Shown one piece after another: positions 27,638 through 36,069 of a DNA stretch of 64,000 bases. The stretch covers positions 4,772,198 to 4,836,197 of the forward strand of contig NZ_AP023355.1 of NCBI RefSeq assembly GCF_016865425.1, written 5' to 3'. The notes beneath the pieces are model-generated. The model was not told the origin of the DNA. It searched no databases and saw only the letters and a list, made by a program, of their open reading frames with translations. The position numbers and the translations under genes are program-made. This DNA comes from Actinocatenispora thailandica. Lineage in GTDB: Bacteria; Actinomycetota; Actinomycetes; Mycobacteriales; Micromonosporaceae. The stretch's first letter is position 1; every line of letters starts with the position of its first letter.

Positions 27638-27791
27638 TGCCGGATGCCCGGTCTGGGGTGAAACATCCGTGCCGCGACCGGCTGCGTGCGTGCGACAGGT
27701 AGCCTCGGGGCACACCGCCCCGGACTCGCGTCTGCCGTTGGGCGGCACGCTGGTCACGCTCCGAACGGGGCGGTCAGGGAAGGAAACACCG

Positions 27792-28312
27792 ATGAGCTGG
27801 CCAACGCCCCGGGCGAGCCACCGGGCGGCCCCTACTACGACGAGCAGCCCTACTCGCCGTACGCATTGCCCGCCGGCAGCGATTCCCCGCCGTACGGGCC
27901 GCCCCCGCCCTACGGGCAGCCGCAGTACGGCCAGGCCCCGCCGTACGGGCCGCCCCCGTCGTACGGGTATCCGGTGCAGCAGCAGCGCACCAACGCGATG
28001 GCCATCGCGTCGCTGGTCTGCTCGCTGTGCGGCATCTTCGTCGTGCCGCTGGCCGCGTCGATCGCCGGCATCATCTTCGGGCACGTGGCGAAGAAGCAGC
28101 TGAAGACCTCCGGCGAGGAGGGCGACGGTCTGGCCACGGCCGGGCTGATCGTCGGGTACATCTTCGGCGGGCTCTACCTGCTGGGCTGCCTCGGCTACAT
28201 CGGTTTCGTGGTGCTGGCCATCGGCGCGGTGGGCGCCAGCGGCGGCTACGACAGCGGTTCCGGCGACTACAGCTTCGTGCTGCCCGTGCTCACCGGCCTG
28301 TTCGGCGGCTGA
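27792..28312 (+). CDS. DUF4190 membrane protein, probable one-base error near 27807
   Basis: A protein of about 173 residues with a Pro/Tyr/Gly-rich N-terminal tail (SPPYGPPPPYGQPQYGQ), then a DUF4190 domain: MAIASLVCSLCGIFVVPLAA, IIFGHVAKKQLKTSGEEGDG and LATAGLIVGYIFGGLYLLG, giving two membrane spans plus a third at 145-160. The ATG at 27792 has AAGGAAA seven bases upstream but is out of frame; adding one C to the run 27807-27810 gives MSWPTPPGEPPGGPYYDEQP and joins the frames. Otherwise translation would need a GTG at 27686. Function unknown; DUF4190 proteins are common in actinomycetes. Confidence 0.8.
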
Positions 28313-28370
28313 CGGCCGGTCGGCCGGCGCGGCGGCACGCGCAACGCCACCGCCCGACCGATACCGGCCC

Positions 28371-28395
28371 GGCCGGCGCCCTGCCGGCGCCGGCC
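28371..28395. terminator. bidirectional hairpin in a convergent gap
   Basis: Perfect 10-base arms 28371-28380 and 28386-28395 (GGCCGGCGCC and its complement) around a 5-base loop, between the ends of the DUF4190 and SDR genes. Confidence 0.55.
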
Positions 28396-28409
28396 CTGCC
28401 CGGTGCCGG

Positions 28410-29210
28410 TCAGCTGCGGTAGTGCGCTTCCCGGATGCTGTTGCCGCCGTCCACCACGATCAGCTGCCCGGTGACGTACGAGGCGGACGGGGTGCACAGG
28501 AACGCGATCACCGCCGCGACCTCGTCCGCGGTGCCCGGCCGCCCCATCGGGGTGTCCAGTCCCTGCCGCAGTTCGGTCAGGGTGGACGCATCGGTGTGCA
28601 CCAGCCCGGGGGCCACGGCGTTGACGGTGACGTTGTCGGCGACGAGTTCCATCGACAGCGCCCGGGTGAGGCCGAGCACGCCGGCCTTGGCCGCGGCGTA
28701 CGCGCCCTCGGTGGGCATCGCGTTGATCGGCCCCTCGGTGGCGGACACGCTGACCACCCGGCCCCAGCCGCGCTCGGCCATCGCGCCGACCACGGCGCGG
28801 CTCATCAGGAACGCGCTGGTCAGGTTGCGGTCCAGCTCGGCTCGCCACTCCTGGTGGCTGAGCTGGGTGACCGGCCGGAACACCTCCGGGCTGGTCTTGG
28901 AGGCGAGGCCGGCGTTGTTGACGAGTACGTCCACGTCGCCGAGCTGGTCGGTGACGGCGTCGGCGAGCGCGCCGACCTCGGACTCGTCGGTGAGGTCGGC
29001 GACGAATCCGGTGGCGCCGAGTTCCTTGGCCCGGTCGTGGATGCGGCCGGTGGTGGACACGATCGCCACGTTGGCACCCATCGCCGCCAGCCGTCGCGCG
29101 GTGGCGAAGCCGATGCCGTTGGGGCTGCCGGCGCCGGTCACCAGGGCGGTGCGCCCGGTCAGGTCGTCGGTCAGCGGAGCCGGGAGATCCTGCCTCGTCT
29201 GGTCGGTCAT
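28410..29210 (-). CDS. SDR family oxidoreductase
   Basis: A 266-residue classical short-chain dehydrogenase. NAD(P)-binding TGAGSPNGIGFATA at about residue 25-38, NNAG at about 105-108, catalytic Ser in SVSATEGP and Tyr-x-x-x-Lys in AYAAAKAGVLGLTR, then the family VNAVAPGLVHTD and the C-terminal YVTGQLIVVDGGNS. It resembles FabG-like 3-oxoacyl reductases; substrate unknown. ATG 29210 follows GGGAGG at a good spacing; the long open frame upstream is an antisense shadow of AMMECR1. Confidence 0.9.
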   Translation of the reverse strand: MTDQTRQDLPAPLTDDLTGRTALVTGAGSPNGIGFATARRLAAMGANVAIVSTTGRIHDRAKELGATGFVADLTDESEVGALADAVTDQLGDVDVLVNNAGLASKTSPEVFRPVTQLSHQEWRAELDRNLTSAFLMSRAVVGAMAERGWGRVVSVSATEGPINAMPTEGAYAAAKAGVLGLTRALSMELVADNVTVNAVAPGLVHTDASTLTELRQGLDTPMGRPGTADEVAAVIAFLCTPSASYVTGQLIVVDGGNSIREAHYRS

Positions 29211-29469
29211 GCCGTGATCCTCCCTTTTCCGCGCGCGGCTGCGCAACGATCCACGCGGCCGGTCTCCGGCGGTACTGCGAAGGTACGGTCCTCGGCGTCG
29301 TTCGGTACGGTGTTTCGCCGCGCCGGCGGCACCCGGTGCCGGGCCGGCCGCCCGGTACCACGGTGGCGGGCGCGGAGCGGGTGCGGTACGACGGAGTTGT
29401 CGCGAGTCGTGGTCCCGGGTGCGGGACGCCGCGACCGCCGGCGCATCGATCCAGGACTGCGGGTGAATC

Positions 29470-30114
29470 ATGACAACCGACCCAGAAACCGAGCCGGGCG
29501 AACCAGCCGGCCGCGACGATGCGCTGACCGCCGCGCAGGGCGCGGCACTGGTCCGGCTGGCGGTGCAGACGGTCCGCCGCCGGCTGCTCGGCGCGGAGCC
29601 GGACGTGGCGCCGCCGCCGACGCCGGCGCTCGCGCAGCGGGGTGCGTCGTTCGTCACGCTGGAGCGGCGGGGCCGGCTGCTCGGCTGCATCGGTTCGCTG
29701 CAGCCGGTACGGCCGCTGTTCCTGGACGTGAGCCGCAACGCGGGCCGGGCGATGCGCGACCCGCGGCTGCCCCCGGTGTCGGCGGACGACTGGCCGGAGC
29801 TGGACGTCGAGGTGTCGGTGTTGACGCCGGCCGAGCCGATGCCGGTCGCCGGCCGGGCGGAGCTGGTCGCGGCGCTGCGGCCGCGGGTGGACGGTCTGGT
29901 ACTGACCGACGGGGTGCGGCGCTCGACGTTCCTGCCGGCGGTGTGGGCGAAGATCAGCGATCCGGCGGTGTTCCTGGACCGGCTGCTGGTCAAGGGCGGT
30001 TGGGCCCCCGGCGGCTGGCCGACCGGGCTTGCCGCCAGCCGGTACCGCACCGTCGAGTTCCACGACCGCGCGCCGCGCGGCCCGCTCGGCGGCGGGTCGG
30101 CGGCGGCCGGCTGA
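29470..30114 (+). CDS. AmmeMemoRadiSam system protein A (AMMECR1 domain)
   Basis: A 214-residue protein of the AMMECR1 family. Characteristic blocks: ASFVTLERRGRLLGCIGSL, SRNAGRAMRDPRLPPVSADD, LDVEVSVLTPAEPMPVAG and STFLPAVWAKISDPAVFLDRLLVKGG. The AmmeMemoRadiSam name reflects frequent clustering with a Memo-domain protein and a radical SAM enzyme; here neither partner is adjacent, although an unrelated radical SAM gene lies 2 kb away. Catalytic activity is not established for the family. ATG 29470 is used; it is divergent from the SDR gene. Confidence 0.9.
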   Translation: MTTDPETEPGEPAGRDDALTAAQGAALVRLAVQTVRRRLLGAEPDVAPPPTPALAQRGASFVTLERRGRLLGCIGSLQPVRPLFLDVSRNAGRAMRDPRLPPVSADDWPELDVEVSVLTPAEPMPVAGRAELVAALRPRVDGLVLTDGVRRSTFLPAVWAKISDPAVFLDRLLVKGGWAPGGWPTGLAASRYRTVEFHDRAPRGPLGGGSAAAG

Positions 30115-30145
30115 CGGACGCGCCACGATCGGTCAGGATGGTGCG

Positions 30146-30655
30146 GTGACGAACTCCCCGGAGGAACCGGTACCGCTGATCGTCGAGGCGATGCGGAAGG
30201 CATCGGTGGCCTGGCTCGCGGATCTGCCGGGCCGGCCCGCGGCACGCGCCAGCACGGTGTGGTGCGCGTGGCTGGACGGCGCGCTGTACGTGGTGTCCGG
30301 GCCGGGCGAGCAGTCGGTGCCGGGTCTGGCGGACGCCGAGGCGTGCACGGTGAGCGCACGCGGCGACACCGGCGGGCGGATCGTGACGTGGCCCGCGACG
30401 GTCGGCCGGGTCGAGCCCGGCGGCGAGGAGTGGGAGCGGGTGGTGCCGCAGCTCGCCGCGAAGCGGCTCAACCTGCCCGCCGACGAGGACACCGGCGCCC
30501 GGTGGGCAACCGAGTGCGTGGTGTCCCGGCTGGTACCGGCCGGATCGCCGGCTCCGCTGCCGGACGGTTCGCTCGCCGCGCCGGCACCGGCGACGCCCGC
30601 GGCGCGGCGCACTGCGACCCCGTTCCATCTGCATCGCACCCCGCGCCGCCGCTGA
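30146..30655 (+). CDS. conserved actinobacterial hypothetical, possible split-barrel protein
   Basis: A 169-residue protein. The middle (AWLADLPGRPAARASTVWCA, ALYVVSGPGEQSVPGL, ACTVSARGDTGGRIVTWPAT) has alternating strands like the FMN-binding split-barrel superfamily, and homologues are common in actinobacteria as unannotated proteins; I do not see an F420 or FMN motif. The last 35 residues are Pro/Ala/Arg-rich and disordered. GTG 30146 lies 31 bases after the AMMECR1 stop and may be cotranscribed. Confidence 0.65.
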   Translation: MTNSPEEPVPLIVEAMRKASVAWLADLPGRPAARASTVWCAWLDGALYVVSGPGEQSVPGLADAEACTVSARGDTGGRIVTWPATVGRVEPGGEEWERVVPQLAAKRLNLPADEDTGARWATECVVSRLVPAGSPAPLPDGSLAAPAPATPAARRTATPFHLHRTPRRR

Positions 30656-30694
30656 CGTCCGAATGCGCGGCGGCGCGCCGGCTCCACCGAAACG

Positions 30695-30890
30695 GCGCGG
30701 CACGTCGGCGCGAGCGCGGCGTCCCGGGGGTCACGCGGCGCGTCCGCGCGGCGGCGCCCCCGCGGGGCCACGCGGCACGTCGGCGCGGGCGCAGCGCCCC
30801 CGCCGGGTCACGCAGCGCGTCGGCGCAGCGCGCGCCAGGAAGGCGGCGCGGCACGTCGGTGCGGCGCTGCGCGCGCCCGGGAGGCCGGGC
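30695..30890. repeat. degenerate tandem array, about 38-bp period, 5 copies
   Basis: The core GCGGCACGTCGGCGCG or GCAGCGCGTCGGCGCA recurs near 30697, 30736, 30773, 30812 and 30848, a period of 36-40 bp with much drift. It fills the gap between the convergent split-barrel-like and PhzF genes. Confidence 0.65.
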
Positions 30891-30896
30891 GGCGGG

Positions 30897-31748
30897 TCAG
30901 CGCGGCGGTTCGCGCAGCTCGCCGGCTGCCACCGGGACCACACCGCCGGTGACCCGGCAGCAGGTGGCACGCCCGGCCACCGCGGTCACCGCGCCCGCCA
31001 GGGTGGACGGCCGCCCCATCTCGACGCCCTGCCGGACGGTGTAGCCGGAGTCACCGTCGGCCGGCAGCAGACCGACCGCCACCAGGTACGCGCCGTGCGC
31101 CAGCGCCGCCGAGCCGGTCGCCGGATCCTCCGGTACGCCGAGGTCACCGGCGAACACGCGGGCCCGCGAGGTGGCGCTCGCCGGATCCCAGGCGCTGACC
31201 GAGATGGTGTGTGCGACCGCGCGGATCCGCGCCAGGTCGGGCGCGGTGCGGGCCAGCGCGTCCGGTCGGACCAGCAGGTGTACCGAGTCGATTCCGGTGC
31301 CGGCGAGCCGCGGTGCGGGCCCGGCCAGGTCGGCGGCGCGCAGCCCGACCGCGTCGAGGTACGGGGCGGGGTCGAGCTCGGGTCCGACGGTCGGCGCACC
31401 GCCGGTGAGGGTGGCCCGCTCCGCGGTGGCCTCGACCGGAAGGTTGCCAGCGCCGCATTCCTGGATCAGCGGACCCGCCGCGAGTTGACCGAGCCGTACC
31501 AGGGTGGCGGCGGTACCGACGCTGGGATGCCCGGCGAACGGCAGTTCGGTGCGCGGGGTGCAGATCCGCACCCGGTAGCTGCCGCCGGAGGCCGGTGGCA
31601 GCACGAACGCCGTCTCGGACAGGTTGAACTCGCTGGCGATCGACAGCAGCTGGTCGGCGTCCAGCGCGTCGGCGCCGAACACCACGGCGAGCGGGTTGCC
31701 GGCGTACGGCCGGTCGGTGAACACGTCGACGATCTCGTACCGAAGCAT
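30897..31748 (-). CDS. PhzF family isomerase/epimerase
   Basis: A 283-residue protein with the double-hotdog PhzF fold: RYEIVDVFTDRPYAGNPLAV at the N-terminus, the active-site Glu in FNLSETAFVL near residue 43, PRTELPFAGHPSVGTA with the conserved Asp/Gly-His, and the second-half PATGSAALAHGAYL and RQGVEMGRPS. In phenazine pathways PhzF isomerises a dihydro-hydroxyanthranilate; most genomic homologues have unknown substrates and there is no phenazine cluster here. ATG 31748 starts family similarity. Confidence 0.92.
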   Translation of the reverse strand: MLRYEIVDVFTDRPYAGNPLAVVFGADALDADQLLSIASEFNLSETAFVLPPASGGSYRVRICTPRTELPFAGHPSVGTAATLVRLGQLAAGPLIQECGAGNLPVEATAERATLTGGAPTVGPELDPAPYLDAVGLRAADLAGPAPRLAGTGIDSVHLLVRPDALARTAPDLARIRAVAHTISVSAWDPASATSRARVFAGDLGVPEDPATGSAALAHGAYLVAVGLLPADGDSGYTVRQGVEMGRPSTLAGAVTAVAGRATCCRVTGGVVPVAAGELREPPR

Positions 31749-31951
31749 GCCGAAACCGTAGGCGCCCGTCCTGGCCCGGGACAGGGCCACCTCGATGACG
31801 GTGGATCCCGGCCGACGAGGCCGCGGCCCGACCGGTGCCGGGCCGTACTGGGGCCCCGTGCCGGGCGTTTGCGCCGGTGACGGCGTGCTGACGGCAGGGC
31901 GACCGGCGCGGCCCGCCGTGCTGACGGTCGCCGACTCGTTAGGCTGGCGGC

Positions 31952-33202
31952 GTGGCAGCGGCGACCAGGGTGTACGTGGCGCGCCTGGCCGGGATCGTGG
32001 TGTACGACCCGAACGGTGACCAGGTCGGCCGGGTGCGCGACGCGGTGGCCCGTATGCGGCCCGGCAACGCGCCGCCCCGGGTGGTCGGCCTGGTGGTCGA
32101 GATCGGGGTGCGGCGCCGGATCTTCCTGCCGATCGGCCGGGTCACCACGATCGAGGCGGATGCGGTGCTGCTGTCGACCGGCACCCTCAACCTGAAGCGG
32201 TTCGAGAAGAAGCCGGGCGAGGTGCTGGTGCTGGAGGACCTGCTGGACCGGCGGGTGACGGTGGCCGAGCCGGGCGGCGACGCGCGGCCGGGCAGCGTGG
32301 TGGACGTCGGGATGGAGCAGGAACGCTCCGGGGTGTGGGCGCTGCGCCGGCTCGCGGTCCGCGCCACGCCGACGCACCTGGGCCGCCGCGGTCATCTGCG
32401 GCAGGTCGACTGGGAGCAGGTCACCGGGCTGTCCGAGGCGGCCGGCGAGCAGGGCACCGCGAACCTGCTCGCGGTGCTGGACCAGATGCGCGCCGCGGAC
32501 CTGGCGAACACGTTGCAGGACCTGTCCGGCCGGCGCCGGATCGAGGTGGCCGGCGCGCTGCACGACGACCGGCTGGCCGACGTGCTGGTCGAGCTGCCGA
32601 ACGACGACCAGGTGGAGATCCTGGAGTCGCTCGGCGTCGAGCGCGCCGCCGACGTGCTGGAGTCGATGGATCCGGACGACGCCGCGGACGTGCTGGCCGA
32701 GCTGCCCGAGCCGGAGAAGGACGAGCTGCTCGCGCTGATGGAGCCGGCGGAGGCGGCGCCGGTGCGGCGGTTGATGGACTACGCGCCCGGTACCGCGGGG
32801 TCGATCATGACGACCAATCCGGTGATCCTGCTGCCGGACGTGACGATCGCCGAGGCGCTGGCCGCGATCCGGGAGCCGAAGCGGTCGCCGGTGGTCGCCG
32901 CGCAGGTGTTCGTCAGCCGGGCGCCGGCGGCGACCCCGAGCGGCCGGTTCCTGGGCATGGTGCACTTCCAGCGGCTGCTCCGGGAGCCGCCGTCGGACCT
33001 GGTCGGCGGCGTGGTGGTGGACGACCTGGATCCGGTCGGGCCGCAGACCCCGATCTCGGAGGTGACCCGGCAGATGGCCACCTACGACCTGGTCGCGATG
33101 CCGGTGGTCGACGAGCTGAACCGGCTGGTCGGCGTGGTGACGGTGGACGACGTGCTGGACCACCTGCTGCCCGAGGACTGGCGGGACCGGGACCGTGCCT
33201 GA
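31952..33202 (+). CDS. PRC-barrel / MgtE N-domain / CBS-pair protein lacking the channel
   Basis: A 416-residue soluble protein. Residues 1-110 have PRC-barrel character (RVYVARLAGIVVYDPNGDQV). Residues 165-290 form the MgtE intracellular N-domain (VELPNDDQVEILESLGVERA, DPDDAADVLAELPEPEKDEL). Residues 290-410 form two CBS domains (GSIMTTNPVILLPDVTIAEA, LVAMPVVDELNRLVGVVTVD). The MgtE transmembrane channel is absent, so this is a Mg- or nucleotide-sensing regulator, like Rv1232c of mycobacteria. It overlaps the DUF1003 gene by 8 bases, so the partner is probably that membrane protein. Confidence 0.9.
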   Translation: MAAATRVYVARLAGIVVYDPNGDQVGRVRDAVARMRPGNAPPRVVGLVVEIGVRRRIFLPIGRVTTIEADAVLLSTGTLNLKRFEKKPGEVLVLEDLLDRRVTVAEPGGDARPGSVVDVGMEQERSGVWALRRLAVRATPTHLGRRGHLRQVDWEQVTGLSEAAGEQGTANLLAVLDQMRAADLANTLQDLSGRRRIEVAGALHDDRLADVLVELPNDDQVEILESLGVERAADVLESMDPDDAADVLAELPEPEKDELLALMEPAEAAPVRRLMDYAPGTAGSIMTTNPVILLPDVTIAEALAAIREPKRSPVVAAQVFVSRAPAATPSGRFLGMVHFQRLLREPPSDLVGGVVVDDLDPVGPQTPISEVTRQMATYDLVAMPVVDELNRLVGVVTVDDVLDHLLPEDWRDRDRA

Positions 33203-33716
33203 CGGGGAGCGCCCGGTGCGCGGCCGGTTGGATCAGCCTCGGGTGCCGGGACGGTTCCGGCTGCCGCGCTGGGACGCGGACACGTTCGGCCGGTTCGCCG
33301 AGGCCGCCGCCCGGTTCATGGGTACCGCCCAGTTCATCGTGGTGATGACGGTGGTGGTGATCCTGTGGGTGAGCTTCAACCTGATCGGGTTGGCCGGGAT
33401 GCGGTGGGATCCGTACCCGTTCATCCTGCTCAACCTGTTCTTCTCCACCCAGGCGTCGTACGCGGCGCCGCTGATCCTGCTGGCGCAGAACCGGCAGGAC
33501 GACCGGGACCGGATCCAGGCCGACGCGGACCGTCGGCGGGCCGCCGCGCAGAAGGCGGACACCGACTACCTCGCCCGGGAGATCGCCGCGCTGCGGATCG
33601 CGCTGAGCGAGGTGGCCACCCGCGACTTCGTCCGCTCCGAACTCTCCCGGCTGATCGAGGAGATCGACCGGCGGGACCCGCCGAGCCCGGTCCCGGCGCC
33701 GACGGCGGAGCCGTGA
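33195..33716 (+). CDS. DUF1003 membrane protein
   Basis: A 173-residue protein with two membrane helices (AQFIVVMTVVVILWVSFNLI at about 42-61 and YPFILLNLFFSTQASYAAPL at about 75-95) followed by QNRQDDRDRIQADADRRR, the DUF1003 signature, and a coiled-coil tail. The GTG at 33195 overlaps the stop of the MgtE_N/CBS gene. The conserved pairing suggests a two-part membrane device: a sensor in the cytoplasm and a membrane anchor or small channel. Confidence 0.9.
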   Translation: MPDGERPVRGRLDQPRVPGRFRLPRWDADTFGRFAEAAARFMGTAQFIVVMTVVVILWVSFNLIGLAGMRWDPYPFILLNLFFSTQASYAAPLILLAQNRQDDRDRIQADADRRRAAAQKADTDYLAREIAALRIALSEVATRDFVRSELSRLIEEIDRRDPPSPVPAPTAEP

Positions 33717-33914
33717 CGGCGCACCGCGTCGGAGCCGACACGGTCCGTCGTGGTTGCAGTGGCGTGCGTAACCGGGATCCGGTGTCGTCTCCCACATCGG
33801 GCCGCAAGTACTGAACGAACCAGCAGGTCGCCGCCACTGTAGAAGGGCCACGAGGTTCCTCCGGCCGGCGACCATCGCCCGTCCGGCAGGCCTCCCGCCC
33901 CCGAGAGGACGACG

Positions 33915-35350
33915 GTGCCCCCGACGAGACCCGAGCCGCCGCCGGCGAGCCCGCGACTCGCAGCAAGCGGCGCCGCATCGAGCTGTCCGGGGTGCAACTC
34001 GTCGCGTCGGTGGCCGCGGCCGTCTCCGCCGCCGTCGCCGCGTCGGCGCTCGGGGTCGCCGGCACCATCGTCGGTACCGCGCTGTTCAGCGTCGTGGCCA
34101 CGGTGGGCAACGCGCTCTACACCGCCTCCCTCAAGCGCGGTCAGGAGACACTCAAGGGCGCGCAGGTCAAGGTGCTGCGCCGGACCGGCGCCACCCGCGC
34201 CGCGCCCGGCGACGCGCAGGCGGCGCTCGGCAGCGGCGCCGCCGCCCTCGCTGCCGGCGCCGGCTCGGCCGGTGCGGAGCCCGCCGGTCCGGGCACTCGG
34301 GCCACCGGCGTGGCGGGGCCGGACGCCGGGTCCGTTCGCGGTACCGCCTCGGCACCCGGCGCCGGGGCCGACCGGGGCGCCGCCTCGGTACCGGGGGTGG
34401 CGACCGGTCGGGGCGTCGCCGCGGTCGGCGGTGCGGGGACGACGGCGATCCGGCCGGCCGGCACGGGTTCCGCGCCGGTCGTCTCGGCGACGTCCCGGAT
34501 ACCCAGCCAACCGTTGCGGGCGGCGGTGCCGCAGCCCGGCGGCGACGACCGAACTCGCCCCCTCGGCCCGAATGACGAGCCCACCCGGCCGTCGGACCCG
34601 AACGACTCGGCCACCCGGGCGTACGGCGCGGCAGCCGAGCCGACCGCGCACGCCGGGTCCGACACCACCCGACCGTCCGGCACCGACACCACCCGACCGC
34701 TGGGCACCGGCCCGACCCGACCGCTCGGCGGCGCCGCCGACACCAGCCGACCGCTCGGAAACGCCGCCGACGCGACCCGCCCGCTCGGCACCGGCGCGGA
34801 CTCGACCGAACCGCTCGGCGCCGCCGCCGACGCGACCCGTCCGCTCGGGAGCGCGGCCGGTGCCGCCGGCGGTACCGGGCGAACCCGGTCGGGCGGTGTC
34901 TACGGAGCACCGCGCAGGCGGCCACTGCCTCGGCGGGCGGCGGTCCTGGTCGGCAGCGCGGCGCTGATCTTCGTGCTGGCACTCGGCGCGTTGACCGGGA
35001 TCGAGGCGCTGATGGGTACCTCGTTCTCGGCGCTGTGGGGGCACGGCGACAGCGGCAGCACGGCCGGCGCGATCCTGGACGGCGGCGGCCACCACGGGCG
35101 CACCACCAGCGGGTCGAACGACGGCGGTGGCAGCGGCGACAGCGGCCACGCCGCGGACCCGAGCGGCTCCGGCTCACCGAGTCCGACCGGCAGCGCGGAC
35201 CCGGGCAAGCACCCGAGCACCCGGCCGACGCACACCGGTACGCCGACCCCGACCGGCAGCGGCTCGCCGTCGCCGACCGAGGCCCCGAGCACCGGGGCGC
35301 CGACCACCCCGCCCGACAACCCTCCGGCCAGCGCCGACGCCGGCAACTGA
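33915..35350 (+). CDS. repeat-rich membrane protein, probable one-base error near 33918
   Basis: About 478 residues. The GTG at 33915 has GAGAGGA six bases upstream but is out of frame; adding one C to the run 33918-33922 gives MPPDETRAAAGEPATRSKRR and joins the main frame, which otherwise has no good start until 33992. Next comes a hydrophobic region (VASVAAAVSAAVAASALGVA; GTIVGTALFSVVATVGNALY), then a long disordered segment with about seven repeats of the form (D/G)-x-TRPLG-x-(A/G)-A, a second membrane span (AAVLVGSAALIFVLALGALTG) and a Ser/Thr/Pro/Gly-rich outer tail. Function unknown; it looks like a surface-exposed or envelope scaffold protein. Confidence 0.72.
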
Positions 35351-35398
35351 GCGCCGCCGCGCACCCGCCGAGCGTCGTCCCGCTCGGGCGGCGATCGG

Positions 35399-35968
35399 TC
35401 AGGCGGGGCGGGCGGTACCGGTGAGGGGCAGCCGGGTGCCCATCAGGGTGGCGTCGGGCAGTTCGGCCAGCGGCTGCCAGCCGCGCCGCAGGTAGAGCCG
35501 GCGAGCCGGGGTGTCGTACTGCCAGGTGGACAGCAGTGCCGCCGGGTGCGGCAGGCCGGCGAGCAGCGCGTCGTGCAGGGCGCCGCCGAGGCCCCGGCCC
35601 TGGCACTCCGGCAGTACCGCGAGCTCCACCACCTCGAAGTGCCCGCCGAGCCAGCCGCGGACCACCGCCGGTGGGGCGAGATCGGCGACCCGGTCGGTCC
35701 AGTACTGCCCGGGCGCGCCCTGGTAGCCGTAGCCGAAGCCGACGAGGTCGTCGCCGTCGAGGGCCACGACGCAGCGGAAGTCGTCACGGCCGGTGTGGGT
35801 GGGCAGCGAACGGTGCCGGAACGCGGCGGTGTCGTCGTCGGTCTCGCCGTACGCGGCGAACGCGGCCCGGTAGACCGCGGCGAGCCGGTCGGCATGCGCC
35901 GACACCTCGCCGGCCGACCACGTCACGAGCTCGCCGGGCCACAGGTTCTCGCCGCTCACCCGCACCAC
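35399..35968 (-). CDS. GNAT family N-acetyltransferase
   Basis: A 189-residue acetyltransferase. The acetyl-CoA-binding motif is VVELAVLPECQGRGLGGALH at about residue 110-130 (Q-x-x-G-x-G/A pattern as QGRGLG), followed by LLSTWQYDTPARRLYLRRGW, the usual beta-bulge and last helix. Substrate unknown. Several GTG starts are possible (35968, 35965, 35959); GGATGGGG lies upstream of the first two. The upstream part of the open frame is a shadow of the Tat-exported hydrolase. A strong hairpin separates it from that gene. Confidence 0.87.
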   Translation of the reverse strand: MVRVSGENLWPGELVTWSAGEVSAHADRLAAVYRAAFAAYGETDDDTAAFRHRSLPTHTGRDDFRCVVALDGDDLVGFGYGYQGAPGQYWTDRVADLAPPAVVRGWLGGHFEVVELAVLPECQGRGLGGALHDALLAGLPHPAALLSTWQYDTPARRLYLRRGWQPLAELPDATLMGTRLPLTGTARPA

Positions 35969-36013
35969 CCCATCCGGTACGAACCCGGCGGGACGCCGCG
36001 CGGGCCGAGACGA

Positions 36014-36052
36014 CGGTCGCGTGCCCCAAGGGGTGGAAAGGGCACGCGACCG
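36014..36052 (-). terminator. hairpin terminator after the Tat-exported serine hydrolase
   Basis: Perfect 13-base arms 36014-36026 and 36040-36052 (CGGTCGCGTGCCC and its complement) with a 13-base loop, 18 bases downstream of the hydrolase stop. Confidence 0.65.
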
Positions 36053-36069
36053 GTTGCCGTCATCTTGGC

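Noticed and set aside
31145-31790. Possible phenazine cluster because of the PhzF homologue.
   Set aside because: No other phz gene is near; PhzF-like proteins are common single genes.
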